Assembly: GCA_004558145.1 (NCBI GenBank)
Contig: SFDQ01000003.1
Coordinates: 1 to 64,000, forward strand
DNA length: 64,000 bases
Reading direction: 5' to 3'
Source of the DNA: Oscillospiraceae bacterium
GTDB lineage: Bacteria; Bacillota_A; Clostridia; Oscillospirales; Ruminococcaceae
Part shown: positions 22,310 through 31,406 of the stretch, piece after piece
Layout: each line of letters starts with the position of its first letter
How positions within the stretch are numbered: the first letter of the stretch is position 1
Notes under the pieces: model-generated
What the model saw: the letters and a program-made list of their open reading frames with translations, nothing else
What the model was told of the DNA's origin: nothing
The model's database searches: none
Program-made: the position numbers and the translations under genes

Positions 22310-23644
22310 ATGAGCGTAAAATTCAACGGAAAACACCTGAACGGTTTTGTGAACGAGGGCGAGTGGAGCGCCATCTGGCCCCAGGTGGAAACGGCCCACA
22401 AACTGCTGGAAGAGCGCACCGGCCCCGGCAACGATTTCCTGGGCTGGGTGGACCTCCCCGTCAACTATGACAAAGAGGAATTCGCCCGCATCAAGGCTGC
22501 CGCCGAGAAGATCCGTTCGGATTCCGACGTGCTAGTGGTCATCGGCATCGGCGGCTCCTATCTGGGCGCCCGCGCCGCCATCGAGGCCATCAAGGGCCAG
22601 ATGTACAACTGCACCTGCAAAGACACCCCGCAGATCTTCTTCGCCGGCAACTCCATCTCGCCGGCCTACCTCAACGACATCCTGGCCTGCTGCGAAGGCA
22701 AGCGGGTGAGCGTGAACGTCATCTCCAAATCCGGCACCACCACCGAGCCCGCGCTGGCCTTCCGGGTGTTCAAGAAGTATCTGGAAGACCGCTACGGCAA
22801 GGAAGAGGCCAAAAACCGCATCTACGCCACCACCGACAAGGCCCGCGGCACCCTGAAAAAACAGGCCGACGACGAGGGCTGGCCCACCTTTGTGGTGCCC
22901 GATGACGTGGGCGGCCGCTACTCGGTGCTCACCGCCGTGGGCCTGCTGCCCATCGCCTGCGCCGGCTGCGACATCGACAAGCTGATGCAGGGCGCTGCGG
23001 ACGCCCGCGCCGCTTACTCCGTCTGCACGCCGGACAACGACTGCTACAAATACGCCGCCGCCCGCAACATCCTGTACCGCAAGGGCAAGAGCGTTGAGCT
23101 GATGGCCGCCTATGAGCCCAACTTCACCATGATGAACGAGTGGTACAAGCAGCTCTACGGCGAGAGCGAAGGCAAGGACAACAAGGGCCTGATGCCCACC
23201 AGCGTCATCTTCTCCACCGACCTGCACAGCATGGGCCAGTTCGTCCAGGAGGGCGCGCGCATCATGTTCGAGACGGTGGTGAACATCGCCGCTCCCACAA
23301 AGGACCTGTTCATCGAGGCCGACGCCGAGAACCTGGACGGCCTGAACTTCCTGGCGGGCCAGAACATGAGCGTGGTCAACCAGAAGGCGATGCAGGGCAC
23401 CGTGCTGGCCCACACCGACGGCAATGTGCCCAACATCCTCTTGGAGGTGCCCAGCCTTTCCGAGTACGACCTGGGCTGGCTGATCTACTTCTTCGAGCGT
23501 GCCTGCGCCATCAGCGGCTACATGCTGGGCGTCAACCCCTTCGACCAGCCCGGCGTGGAAAGCTACAAGAAGAACATGTTCGCGCTGCTGGGCAAGCCCG
23601 GCTACGAGGACCGCAAGGCTGAACTGGAAGCAAAGCTGCAATAA
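22310..23644 (+). CDS. pgi: Glucose-6-phosphate isomerase
   Basis: 444 residues, the short form usual in Firmicutes. It interconverts glucose-6-phosphate and fructose-6-phosphate. VVIGIGGSYLGARAAIEA and the phosphate site VISKSGTTTEPALAFR are clear, as are MGQFVQEGARIMFETV and the C-terminal GVNPFDQPGVESYKKN. The frame is open back to 22199, but that part overlaps the promoter, and GGGAGAGC precedes ATG 22310. A P-loop gene follows after 68 bases. Confidence 0.97.
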   Translation: MSVKFNGKHLNGFVNEGEWSAIWPQVETAHKLLEERTGPGNDFLGWVDLPVNYDKEEFARIKAAAEKIRSDSDVLVVIGIGGSYLGARAAIEAIKGQMYNCTCKDTPQIFFAGNSISPAYLNDILACCEGKRVSVNVISKSGTTTEPALAFRVFKKYLEDRYGKEEAKNRIYATTDKARGTLKKQADDEGWPTFVVPDDVGGRYSVLTAVGLLPIACAGCDIDKLMQGAADARAAYSVCTPDNDCYKYAAARNILYRKGKSVELMAAYEPNFTMMNEWYKQLYGESEGKDNKGLMPTSVIFSTDLHSMGQFVQEGARIMFETVVNIAAPTKDLFIEADAENLDGLNFLAGQNMSVVNQKAMQGTVLAHTDGNVPNILLEVPSLSEYDLGWLIYFFERACAISGYMLGVNPFDQPGVESYKKNMFALLGKPGYEDRKAELEAKLQ

Positions 23645-23712
23645 TAAACATGAGTCGTATGGGCGCGGGCCCCACCGCTTGCGCCCTCGAAAATAAAGGA
23701 GGTACCCTCTCT

Positions 23713-24120
23713 ATGATTAAACTGATCGTTGGCACCAAAGGCACCGGCAAGACCAAAACGATGATCGATCACATCAACACTGTGACCAAGAGCACCACCG
23801 GCAACGTGGTGGTCCTGGAGAAGTCCATGCAGCTGACCTTCGACATCGACCATGCCGCCCGCCTGGTGGACCTTGACGGATATGGCATCAGCGGCTATGA
23901 AATGCTCTACGGCTTCGTGGCGGGCGTTCTGGCCGGCAACTACGACATCACCGAGCTGTTCATCGACGGCATTCTGAAGACCTGCAACCATGACCTGGCC
24001 GGTCTGGGCGCGTTCCTGACCAAGGTGGAGGGCCTGGCCGCCACCGCCGGCACCAACGTGACCATCACCATCTCCGCGGCGGCCGAAGACCTGCCCGAAG
24101 ACGTGAAGAAGTACCTGTAA
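23713..24120 (+). CDS. Conserved P-loop protein of unknown function
   Basis: 135 residues. It begins MIKLIVGTKGTGKTKTMIDH, with a Walker A-like GTKGTGKT, and keeps LVDLDGYGISGYEMLYGFVAGVLAGNYDITELFIDG, a long conserved block. I have seen this type in many Clostridia, variously named ATPase or hypothetical; no function is known to me. It has no complete AAA or kinase domain. AAAGGAGGT precedes ATG 23713. It is probably read from the pgi promoter and has its own terminator. Confidence 0.8.
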   Translation: MIKLIVGTKGTGKTKTMIDHINTVTKSTTGNVVVLEKSMQLTFDIDHAARLVDLDGYGISGYEMLYGFVAGVLAGNYDITELFIDGILKTCNHDLAGLGAFLTKVEGLAATAGTNVTITISAAAEDLPEDVKKYL

Positions 24121-24143
24121 GACCTGCAAAAAAGGCTTCGGGG

Positions 24144-24173
24144 GCGGGGGTCAAAAAAATGACCCCCGCTTTC
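24144..24173 (+). terminator. Terminator after the P-loop gene
   Basis: GCGGGGGTCA with TGACCCCCGC around an A-rich loop, followed by TTTC and an AT-rich tract. The tail is short. Confidence 0.75.
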
Positions 24174-24183
24174 AAATTATCTA

Positions 24184-24212
24184 TTGACAAAGCAGGGCGC
24201 ATTGGATATAAT
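24184..24212 (+). promoter_or_regulatory. Consensus sigma-A promoter for yceD-rpmF
   Basis: TTGACA, 17 bases, TATAAT, a perfect match, 28 bases before the yceD start. Confidence 0.93.
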
Positions 24213-24240
24213 AATCAGGCGGCCTTTTTTGAGGTGAAGT

Positions 24241-24759
24241 ATGCAATTTGACCTGAAACAGTTCCTGCGCACCGGGCGCGTGCCTTATACGGCGGCGCTG
24301 GAATGCGACCTTTCCGGGTGGGACTGGCCGGGCTATGAACCGGTCGGACCGATCACCGGCGAGTTTTCCGCCGCGCTGGACGAAAACGGCAAAGCGCAGA
24401 TCCATCTCAGCCTCAATGCAGAGGTGACCGCACCCTGTGCGCGGTGCCTCGAACCCGCGTTCTGCTCGCAAAGCATCGAGCGAGACTGGTCCGTCGGGCC
24501 GGGCGACCTCGAAAGCGACGAGCTTGAGCTTCCCGTCAGCGAAAAAGGCGTGCTCGACATCGACGAGCTCATCTTTGAGGAACTGGTGCTGGAGCTCCCC
24601 ACCGTGCTGCTGTGCAGTGCGGATTGTCAAGGGCTTTGCCCCGTTTGCGGACAACCCAAAGCGGCAGGCTGTTCCTGCTGTCCGGCAGGGCCTCAAGAGC
24701 CTGCCGCAAACCAAGGGCTTGCTATATTAAAAGAACTGCTAAGCGAAGATTCACATTAG
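24241..24759 (+). CDS. YceD/DUF177 family protein
   Basis: 172 residues. YceD proteins sit before rpmF across bacteria, and in several systems are tied to rRNA handling or 23S rRNA accumulation; the mechanism is not settled. The core CARCLEPAF motif and the C-terminal CQGLCPVCGQPK segment, two Cys pairs that can hold zinc, are present. A further Cys run (GCSCCPAG) follows. It starts at ATG 24241 after TTGAGGTGA, 14 bases before rpmF. Confidence 0.88.
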   Translation: MQFDLKQFLRTGRVPYTAALECDLSGWDWPGYEPVGPITGEFSAALDENGKAQIHLSLNAEVTAPCARCLEPAFCSQSIERDWSVGPGDLESDELELPVSEKGVLDIDELIFEELVLELPTVLLCSADCQGLCPVCGQPKAAGCSCCPAGPQEPAANQGLAILKELLSEDSH

Positions 24760-24773
24760 AGGAGGTGCTTAAA

Positions 24774-24956
24774 ATGGCAGTACCCAAGAGAAAGGTTTCC
24801 AAGGCACGGCGCGACAAGCGTCGCTCCTCTGTGTGGAAGCTGGAGGCCCCCGCTCTGGTCAAATGCAGCCAGTGCGGCGAGTACAAGCTCCCCCATCAGG
24901 TATGCGGCAACTGCGGCTACTACAAGGGCAAGGAAATCGTCAAGAAGGAAGCGTGA
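24774..24956 (+). CDS. rpmF: 50S ribosomal protein L32
   Basis: 60 residues. It opens MAVPKRKVSKARRDKRRSS and has a four-Cys zinc ribbon (CSQC and CGNC), the zinc-binding form. AGAGGAGG lies just before. The operon order yceD-rpmF is conserved. plsX, which often follows in other phyla, is not here, though plsY lies four genes on. Confidence 0.97.
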   Translation: MAVPKRKVSKARRDKRRSSVWKLEAPALVKCSQCGEYKLPHQVCGNCGYYKGKEIVKKEA

Positions 24957-24974
24957 TCCGCTTCCCGCAGAAGT

Positions 24975-25003
24975 AAGGGGAGGGCAGCGCCTTCCCCTTT
25001 TTC
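24975..25003 (+). terminator. Terminator after rpmF
   Basis: AAGGGGAGGGC with GCCTTCCCCTT (one G-U pair) and a T-run. It falls before the DUF512 gene. Confidence 0.75.
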
Positions 25004-25037
25004 TTTTGACAACCGGCAGAAAGGCGGCAAGAACGAA

Positions 25038-26354
25038 ATGGCGGTTCGCATCAAAAGCGTGAACAAGGGCTCGGCGGCCGAAAAGCTGGGCCTGCGTGCG
25101 GGCGACACCCTGCTCAGCGCCGACGGCAACGAGATCAACGACATGCTGGACTACCAGTTCTATACCTCCGGCCCTTCGCTCCACCTTGCGGTGCAGCGGG
25201 GCGGGAAGCTGGAGTACCTGCAGGCGGAAAAGGGCGATTACGAGCCCTTCGGCTGCGAATTTGAGACCTATCTGATCGACAAAAAGCACTCCTGCGCCAA
25301 CCACTGCATGTTCTGCTTCATCGACCAGATGCCCAAGGGCCTGCGGGAAACGCTCTACTTCAAGGACGACGACGAGCGCCTGTCCTTTCTGTTCGGCAAC
25401 TACATCACCCTGACGAACCTCTCCGAGCGGGAGGCCGAGCGCATCATCAAGATGCACATCTCGCCCATCAACATCTCGGTGCACACCACCGACCCGGACC
25501 TGCGGGTGCGGATGATGGCCAACAAGAACGCGGGCAAGGTGCTGGCGTACCTCGACCGCTTTGCCGAGGCGGGCATCCAGATGAATTTTCAGCTGGTGCT
25601 CTGCCGGGGCGTGAACGACGGCGCGGCGCTGGAAAAAACGCTGGAGGACCTGTGCGCCCTGTACCCGGCGGCGGCCAGCATCGCGGCGGTGCCCAGCGGC
25701 CTGACCCGCTACCGCAAGGGCCTCTATCCGCTGACCGCTTATGATGCCCAGTCCAGCCGGGAAGTGCTGGACATCCTGGAGCGCTGGGGCAACCGCTGCA
25801 AGGAGCAGTACGGCTGCCGGCTGGTGTATCCCGGCGACGAGTGGTATCTCTGCGCCGGGCGGCCCATCCCGCCCCACGCTTTTTACGAGGATTATCCCCA
25901 GCTGGAAAACGGCGTGGGCATGTGGCGGCTGTTCCAGGAGGAATTCTTTGAGGAACTGCACGCCCACCGGCCCCGCTGGCCGGTGCTGCCCCGCAGGATG
26001 GACCTGGTCACCGGCACGCTGGCGGCGCCCCTCATCAGCCAGTCGGTCGAGGCACTGAGCCGCCGCTACCCCCAGGTGCGGCTGACAGTGCACCCCATCC
26101 GCAACGATTTCTTTGGCGGCAATGTGAGTGTCACGGGCCTTGTCACAGCCACCGACATCGTGGCCCAGTGCAAGGGCAAACTGAAAAGCCGCCATCTGGG
26201 CATCCCCGAAGTGATGCTGCGGGACGAAAAGGACCGCTTTCTGGACGACTGGACCATCCCCCGGCTGGAAAAAGCCCTGGGGGTCAAGGTGCACCTGCTG
26301 CCCTGCGGCGGCGGGGCGCTGGTCCGCGCGCTGCTGGGCTTCCGACTGCCCTGA
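25038..26354 (+). CDS. DUF512 radical SAM-like protein with PDZ domain
   Basis: 438 residues. A PDZ-like domain (about 1-60, KGSAAEKLGLRAGDTLLSADG) precedes a radical SAM-like core with the motif CANHCMFCF (C-x3-C-x2-C) that would hold a 4Fe-4S cluster, and the DUF512 C-terminal part. The protein is found before der across Clostridia, as here (39 bases apart). Its reaction is unknown. The ribosome site is modest (AGAAAGGCGG). Confidence 0.88.
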   Translation: MAVRIKSVNKGSAAEKLGLRAGDTLLSADGNEINDMLDYQFYTSGPSLHLAVQRGGKLEYLQAEKGDYEPFGCEFETYLIDKKHSCANHCMFCFIDQMPKGLRETLYFKDDDERLSFLFGNYITLTNLSEREAERIIKMHISPINISVHTTDPDLRVRMMANKNAGKVLAYLDRFAEAGIQMNFQLVLCRGVNDGAALEKTLEDLCALYPAAASIAAVPSGLTRYRKGLYPLTAYDAQSSREVLDILERWGNRCKEQYGCRLVYPGDEWYLCAGRPIPPHAFYEDYPQLENGVGMWRLFQEEFFEELHAHRPRWPVLPRRMDLVTGTLAAPLISQSVEALSRRYPQVRLTVHPIRNDFFGGNVSVTGLVTATDIVAQCKGKLKSRHLGIPEVMLRDEKDRFLDDWTIPRLEKALGVKVHLLPCGGGALVRALLGFRLP

Positions 26355-26393
26355 CGCGCCCCATCCCCAACCGACGAACGGAGGCGAACAAAC

Positions 26394-27725
26394 ATGGGAA
26401 AACCCATCGTGGCAGTGGTCGGCCGCCCCAATGTGGGCAAATCGACCCTGTTCAATAAACTGATCGGCCAGCGTCTGGCCATCGTGGAGGACACCCCCGG
26501 CGTCACCCGGGACCGCATCTTCGGCGAGTGCGAGTGGCAGAACCACGAGTTCCTTCTGGTGGACACCGGCGGCATCGACCCCAACGAGGCCGACGGCATC
26601 CTGGCCCACATCCGCCAGCAGGCCCAGGTGGCCATCGACGCGGCGGACTGCATCGTCATGGTCACCGACATCAACGCCGGCGTCACCGCCCAGGACCGGG
26701 ACGTGGCCGCCCTGCTCATGCGCAGCGGCAAGCCGGTGGTGCTTGCGGTGAACAAGTGCGACAAGGTGGGCGAGCCGCCCATGGAGCTCTATGATTTTTA
26801 CAGCCTGGGGCTGGGCGAGGTGTTCCCGGTGTCCAGCGTACACGGCCACGGCACCGGCGACCTGCTGGACGCGGTGTGCGCCCACCTGCCCGACGCTGAC
26901 GAGAGCGCCGAAGAGGACGAGCGCATCACCGTGGCGGTGATCGGCCGGCCCAACGTGGGCAAGTCCAGCCTTGTGAACTTCATCCTGGGCGAAGAGCGGA
27001 TGATCGTGGCCAATGAGGCCGGCACCACCCGCGACGCCATCGACAGCCATGTGGACAACCAGTACGGCAGCTTCGTCTTCACCGACACCGCCGGCCTGCG
27101 CAAGCGGGGCAAGGTGGAAGAGGGCGTGGAGCGTTACAGCGTGCTGCGCAGCCTGGCGGCGGTGGAGCGCAGCCGGGTGTGCGTCATCATGATCGACGCC
27201 ACCGAGGGCTTCACCGAGCAGGACAGCAAGGTGGCCGGCTACGCCCACGAGCAGGGCAAGGCCTGCATCATCGCGGTGAACAAGTGGGACGCCATCGAAA
27301 AGGACGACAAGACCATGGATGCCATGCGCAAAAAGCTGATGAACGACTTCAGCTTCATGAGCTACGCGCCCATCATCTTCATCAGCGCCAAGACCGGCCA
27401 GCGGGTGGACCGGCTGTTCCAGCTCATCAAGTATGTGGACGAGCAGAACGCCCTGCGGGTGACCACCGGCATGCTGAACGAGCTGCTGGCCCGGGCCACC
27501 GCCCGCGTGCAGCCCCCCAGCGACAAGGGCCGCCGGCTGAAGATCTACTATATGACCCAGATCTCCACCCGCCCGCCCACGTTCGTCTGCTTTGTGAACC
27601 GCAAGGACCTGTTCCACTTCTCCTACCAGCGCTACATCGAGAACCAGATCCGGGAGACCTTCGGCCTGGAAGGCACCCCCGTGCGCCTGATCGTCCGCGA
27701 GCGGGGCGACGGCAGCACCAAGTGA
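26394..27725 (+). CDS. der: GTPase Der (EngA)
   Basis: 443 residues. Der has two GTPase domains in one chain and acts in 50S subunit assembly. Domain 1 has GRPNVGKSTLFN, DTGGI and NKCD, and domain 2 has GRPNVGKSSLVN, DTAGLRKRGK and NKWD. A KH-like domain fills about 350-443. ACGGAGGCG precedes the start. plsY follows at 34 bases. Confidence 0.98.
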   Translation: MGKPIVAVVGRPNVGKSTLFNKLIGQRLAIVEDTPGVTRDRIFGECEWQNHEFLLVDTGGIDPNEADGILAHIRQQAQVAIDAADCIVMVTDINAGVTAQDRDVAALLMRSGKPVVLAVNKCDKVGEPPMELYDFYSLGLGEVFPVSSVHGHGTGDLLDAVCAHLPDADESAEEDERITVAVIGRPNVGKSSLVNFILGEERMIVANEAGTTRDAIDSHVDNQYGSFVFTDTAGLRKRGKVEEGVERYSVLRSLAAVERSRVCVIMIDATEGFTEQDSKVAGYAHEQGKACIIAVNKWDAIEKDDKTMDAMRKKLMNDFSFMSYAPIIFISAKTGQRVDRLFQLIKYVDEQNALRVTTGMLNELLARATARVQPPSDKGRRLKIYYMTQISTRPPTFVCFVNRKDLFHFSYQRYIENQIRETFGLEGTPVRLIVRERGDGSTK

Positions 27726-27759
27726 TCAGCGGCCATCGACGCAAAGGAGGCTAAACGCC

Positions 27760-28419
27760 ATGACCTGGACTCAAATCATCCTCATCCTCGGCGCCATCCC
27801 GCTGCTGGTGGGCTATCTCTTCGGCAGCGTCAACTTCGGCGTGGTGGTCAGCCGCCTGCTCTATCACGAGGACATCCGCACCAAGGGCAGCGGCAACGCC
27901 GGCACCACCAACATCCTGCGCACCTACGGCAAAAAGGCCGCGGCCCTCACCCTGGCGGGCGATATGCTGAAAGGGGTGGCGGCGGTGGTGCTCTGCCGCT
28001 GGGCAGGCATGCTGCTCACCGGCGGCGTGGAGGTCAACGGCATCTACGCCGGGTATCTGGCGGCCATCGGCGCGGTGTGCGGCCATCTGTGGCCGGTGTG
28101 GTTCGGCTTCAAGGGCGGCAAGGGCGTGGCCGTGGCCGCCGGAGCCATCCTGGCAAGCGAGCCGGTGGTGCTTCTGGCCCTGGCCGTGGTGTTCTTCTCC
28201 ATCGCCTTTGCCAGCCGCATCGTCAGCCTTGCCTCGGTCACGGTGGCGGTGCTCTATCCCATCTTCACCGGACTTTACAGCTGGTACACCGGGCGCAACA
28301 TCCTGTTCACTACCCTCTGCGCCCTGGTCATGGGCGTGCTGGTGATTTGGATGCACCGGGCCAACATTCAGCGCCTTCTGAACGGCACCGAATACCGCTT
28401 CGGCGAGAAAAAGAAATGA
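27760..28419 (+). CDS. plsY: Glycerol-3-phosphate acyltransferase PlsY
   Basis: 219 residues with about six membrane helices. PlsY moves an acyl group from acyl-phosphate to glycerol-3-phosphate, the first step of phospholipid synthesis in most Firmicutes. The three loops are present: GSVNFGVVVSR, GSGNAGTTNILR (the active Ser/Gly-rich loop) and the FKGGKGVAVAAG phosphate loop. AAAGGAGG precedes ATG. gpsA, which often follows der-plsY and supplies its substrate, is absent here. Confidence 0.95.
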   Translation: MTWTQIILILGAIPLLVGYLFGSVNFGVVVSRLLYHEDIRTKGSGNAGTTNILRTYGKKAAALTLAGDMLKGVAAVVLCRWAGMLLTGGVEVNGIYAGYLAAIGAVCGHLWPVWFGFKGGKGVAVAAGAILASEPVVLLALAVVFFSIAFASRIVSLASVTVAVLYPIFTGLYSWYTGRNILFTTLCALVMGVLVIWMHRANIQRLLNGTEYRFGEKKK

Positions 28420-28448
28420 GAAAAGCCCGGCATGTGCCGGGCTTTTTT
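28420..28448 (+). terminator. Terminator after plsY
   Basis: AAAAGCCCGGCA with TGCCGGGCTTTT, then TT. Its T-run comes 19 bases before the next ATG. Confidence 0.9.
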
Positions 28449-28466
28449 GCAAAGGGGGAGAAAACC

Positions 28467-29423
28467 ATGGAGATACTGGTCACCCTGCCGCTGGACGAGG
28501 CGAGGAAAGCGCGCTTTGCCGCCGCCGCGTCGGGGCATCAGCTGCACTTTGTTGAAAAGGATGCCGTGACGCCCGCCCTGCTGGAGAGCGCGCAGGCCAT
28601 TCTGGGCAATCTGGCCGACCCCGCCCAGCTGCGCCATTGCAAAGAACTGCGCTGGCTCCAGCTGGACAGCGCCGGCACCGACGGCTACTGCGCGCCGGGC
28701 CTTCTGCCCGAGGGGGCGGTGCTCACCAACGCCACCGGGGCCTTCGGGGCCTGCATCGCCGAGTGGCTTCTGGCCGCTCTGCTGGCGCTGTGGCGGCGGC
28801 TGCCGGAATACGCCGAAAACCAGCGGGCCTGCCGCTGGCAGCGGCTGGGCCCGGTGCGCACCCTGGAGGGCAGCACCGTTCTGGTGCTGGGCTTTGGTGA
28901 CCTGGGCCGCAATTTCGCCCGGCGCGCCCATCTGCTGGGGGCCCGGGTGCTGGCGGTGCGCCGCCGCCCCGGCGAAAAGCCCGATTGGCTGGAGTGCCTG
29001 GGCGGGGCGGAAATGCTGGAGGAATGGCTGCCGATGGCGGACGCGGTGGTCCTGTGCCTGCCCGCAAATGCCTCCACCCGCCACATGCTGAGCGCCGGGC
29101 GCATCGCCCTGCTCAAAAAGGATGCGGTGGTGCTGAACGCCGGCCGGGGCAGCGCGGTGGACACCGATGCCCTTTGCCGCGCTTTGTACGACGGGCGCAT
29201 CGGCGGTGCCGCGCTGGACGTCACCGACCCGGAGCCCCTGCCGCCGGAGCACCCCCTCTGGCACGCGCCGAACACCATCCTCACGCCTCACGTTTCCGGC
29301 CTGCTGAGCCAGCCGGAAAACTTTGAAAAGGCGGCGGACATCTGCGAGGAAAACCTGCGCCGTTTCCTCGCGGGGCAGCCGCTGATGAATCAGGTGGACA
29401 GGTCCACCGGCTATGTTGACTGA
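28467..29423 (+). CDS. NAD-dependent D-2-hydroxyacid dehydrogenase-like protein
   Basis: 318 residues. The Rossmann core shows GFGDLGRNFARRA. The catalytic set is Arg in NAGRGSAVD, Glu in DPEPLPPEHPLW and His in LTPHVSG. The family reduces 2-keto acids or oxidises D-2-hydroxyacids; the closest types by motif are glyoxylate/hydroxypyruvate reductase-like. The exact substrate cannot be told. AAAGGGGGAG precedes ATG 28467. The frame is open upstream but runs back through the plsY terminator. Confidence 0.87.
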   Translation: MEILVTLPLDEARKARFAAAASGHQLHFVEKDAVTPALLESAQAILGNLADPAQLRHCKELRWLQLDSAGTDGYCAPGLLPEGAVLTNATGAFGACIAEWLLAALLALWRRLPEYAENQRACRWQRLGPVRTLEGSTVLVLGFGDLGRNFARRAHLLGARVLAVRRRPGEKPDWLECLGGAEMLEEWLPMADAVVLCLPANASTRHMLSAGRIALLKKDAVVLNAGRGSAVDTDALCRALYDGRIGGAALDVTDPEPLPPEHPLWHAPNTILTPHVSGLLSQPENFEKAADICEENLRRFLAGQPLMNQVDRSTGYVD

Positions 29424-29431
29424 AAAGAAAA

Positions 29432-29482
29432 CGCCGGGGCTGCTTCCCAAAAAGGGAAACAGCCCCGGCGGCTTTTTGTTTT
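29432..29482. terminator. Bidirectional terminator between dehydrogenase gene and pnuC
   Basis: GCCGGGGCTGCTTCCC with GGGAAACAGCCCCGGC around AAAAA. TTTTTGTTTTT follows on the plus side, and a T-rich tract on the minus side. Confidence 0.9.
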
Positions 29483-30172
29483 TCAGGCGGTCTGCTGCTG
29501 GCACAGCATCCGCCGCCAGTTGCGGAACCCGTAAAGGTCGTTGGCGAAAAAGGCCACAAAACACATCAGCACCGAGACCGCGCCTGGGTCCTGAACGGCG
29601 GCCAGCGACCACAGCACGATGAGCACCAGATCATTGAGGGCGTAGCCCACGGCGAACCAGGGGCTGCGCCGCCAGGAAAGGTAAACGGCGATGGTGCTGG
29701 TGGAAATGGAGAGGATGCTGGGCGCCAGATTGGCGGTGTGAAGCACCGCAAGCACATAGCCGAACACCGCGGTGATGACGATGGTCAAAAACACCAGCCA
29801 GAACAGATCGCTCCGCCGCAGGCGGCCCACCTGCACGCACATCCGATTGCCCTTGAAGGGGTTGCGCAGCCAGATGACCAGCGTCACCACCGACATGGGC
29901 AGCGTCATGCCCAGATAGGTGATCATCTCGCCGTAGTAGGCGTACTGCCAGGAAATGAAGCCGTAGATGAGGCAGAAAACGATGCCGATGACCTGCCCCA
30001 CGGGGTTTCCCTTGGCGTTGAACAAAAGGGAAGTCACGCCGATGAGCGAGGCGGTCAGCGCCAGAAAGTTCTCGCCGTCAAAGGCGAGGAAGGAACTGAC
30101 GATGAGCACCACGGAGGCCGTCCACAGCATCTTTTCCGCCCGTGAGAAATATCTGTTCAAAGCCGCGAGCAT
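29483..30172 (-). CDS. pnuC: PnuC-type nicotinamide riboside transporter
   Basis: 229 residues with about seven membrane helices. PnuC passes nicotinamide riboside by facilitated diffusion for NAD synthesis. Family traits seen are GNPVGQVIGIVFCLIYGFISWQYAYYGE and a C-terminal FFANDLYGFRNWRRM segment (Asn-Asp and Trp ligand helix). It starts at ATG 30172 after AAGGGG. Its leader is about 60 nt; a NAD-II type riboswitch is sometimes found before pnuC, but I could not recognise its fold here. Confidence 0.88.
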   Translation of the reverse strand: MLAALNRYFSRAEKMLWTASVVLIVSSFLAFDGENFLALTASLIGVTSLLFNAKGNPVGQVIGIVFCLIYGFISWQYAYYGEMITYLGMTLPMSVVTLVIWLRNPFKGNRMCVQVGRLRRSDLFWLVFLTIVITAVFGYVLAVLHTANLAPSILSISTSTIAVYLSWRRSPWFAVGYALNDLVLIVLWSLAAVQDPGAVSVLMCFVAFFANDLYGFRNWRRMLCQQQTA

Positions 30173-30237
30173 CCGCAAAACCCCTTAAAACAGCACTTTG
30201 GCCCGGCGCGCAGCCGCGCAGGACCTGAACATCAGGG

Positions 30238-30266
30238 ATGATACCACACCCCACCGCAAAAAGCAA
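30238..30266 (-). promoter_or_regulatory. Promoter for pnuC
   Basis: On the minus strand: TTGCTT, 17 bases, TATCAT. Confidence 0.65.
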
Positions 30267-30323
30267 GGGCGGCGGGCCCGGTCGAAGAGCGTCGGGTCTT
30301 TTCACCCAAGCGTCAAAGACTTT

Positions 30324-30354
30324 TTGCAAAGATTTCACAGCCCGCATCTATAAT
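30324..30354 (+). promoter_or_regulatory. Promoter for the ABC transporter unit
   Basis: A perfect -10 box TATAAT with TTGCAA 19 bases upstream. The spacing is longer than ideal, so a helper protein may be needed. Confidence 0.6.
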
Positions 30355-30406
30355 TTCTCTTGGTAAAGCGGCGGTCCGCCGCACCAGAAAAAGGAGCGTG
30401 GCATAC

Positions 30407-31402
30407 TTGATCGAAGTGCACCATCTCACAAAGCGATACGGGGCCCATCTGGCGGTGGAGGACCTTTCCTTCACCGTGGAGCAGGGCACCGTTTACGGCC
30501 TGCTGGGGCCCAACGGCGCGGGAAAATCCACCACCATGAACATCCTCACCGGCTACATCTCCGCCAGCGAGGGCGCCGTGTCCATCGACGGGCACGACAT
30601 CCTGGAAGAAGCCGAGGCGGCAAAGGCCTGCGTGGGCTATCTGCCGGAGCAGCCGCCGCTGTATCTGGACATGACGGCCAAAGAATATCTGGAGTTTGCC
30701 GCGCGGCTCAAAAAGGTGCCCCGCGACCAGCGCGCCGCCCAGGTGGAACGCGCCATGGAGCGCACCGGCGTGAGCCCGGTGAGCGGGCGGCTCATCCGCA
30801 ATCTCTCCAAGGGCTACCGCCAGCGGGTGGGCCTTGCGGCGGCGCTGCTGGGCGACCCCAAGGTGGTCATTCTGGACGAACCCACCGTGGGCCTGGACCC
30901 CGCCCAGGTCATCGAGATACGCGCCCTCATCACCGAGCTGGGAAAAGACCACACGGTCATCCTTTCCAGCCACATCCTCAGCGAGGTGAGCGCCCTGTGC
31001 GACCAGGTGCTCATCATCGACAAGGGCCATCTGGTGGCCCAGGGCACCCCGGAAGAGCTGGCCCGCCGGCTGGAAGGCGGCAGGCTGGTGCACCTCACCG
31101 CCCTGGGCGAAGAGAGCACCGTGGCGGCTATCCTGCGCAGTGTGCCCGGCGTGGACGAGGTGCGCACCCGGGCGGAAAACGGCCGGGTGGATGCCGAAGT
31201 GACCAGCGCCGGCGACCGGGATGTGCGCGCCGATGTGAGCGTGGCGCTGGTGCAGGGCGGCTGCCCGCTGCTGGCGCTCGGCGCCGAGACCCTCAGCCTG
31301 GAGGACGTGTTCCTGCAGCTCACCGGCGCGGGCGAGTCGGCGGCTGTGTCCGGCGGCGCGCCGGAAGCGGGACCGGAAGACGCGGCAGGGGAGGAGGAAT
31401 AA
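30407..31402 (+). CDS. ABC transporter ATP-binding protein (GldA/NatA-like)
   Basis: 331 residues. It drives the membrane partner that follows. Walker A GPNGAGKST, signature LSKGYRQR and Walker B VVILDEPTVGLDP are intact, as is the switch His (ILSSHILSE). Residues about 225-331 form a C-terminal domain with a Glu/Ala/Gly-rich tail. GTG 30398 is one base from the ribosome site AAGGAG, so TTG 30407 (giving MIEVHHLTKRYG) is chosen. The four genes 30407-34468 lie within 0-20 bases of each other, so this is one operon. Confidence 0.92.
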   Translation: MIEVHHLTKRYGAHLAVEDLSFTVEQGTVYGLLGPNGAGKSTTMNILTGYISASEGAVSIDGHDILEEAEAAKACVGYLPEQPPLYLDMTAKEYLEFAARLKKVPRDQRAAQVERAMERTGVSPVSGRLIRNLSKGYRQRVGLAAALLGDPKVVILDEPTVGLDPAQVIEIRALITELGKDHTVILSSHILSEVSALCDQVLIIDKGHLVAQGTPEELARRLEGGRLVHLTALGEESTVAAILRSVPGVDEVRTRAENGRVDAEVTSAGDRDVRADVSVALVQGGCPLLALGAETLSLEDVFLQLTGAGESAAVSGGAPEAGPEDAAGEEE

Positions 31403-31406
31403 AACC

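Noticed and set aside
24756..27617. 953-codon minus frame opposite rpmF, DUF512 and der
   Set aside because: Opposes three well-supported genes and has no start signal.
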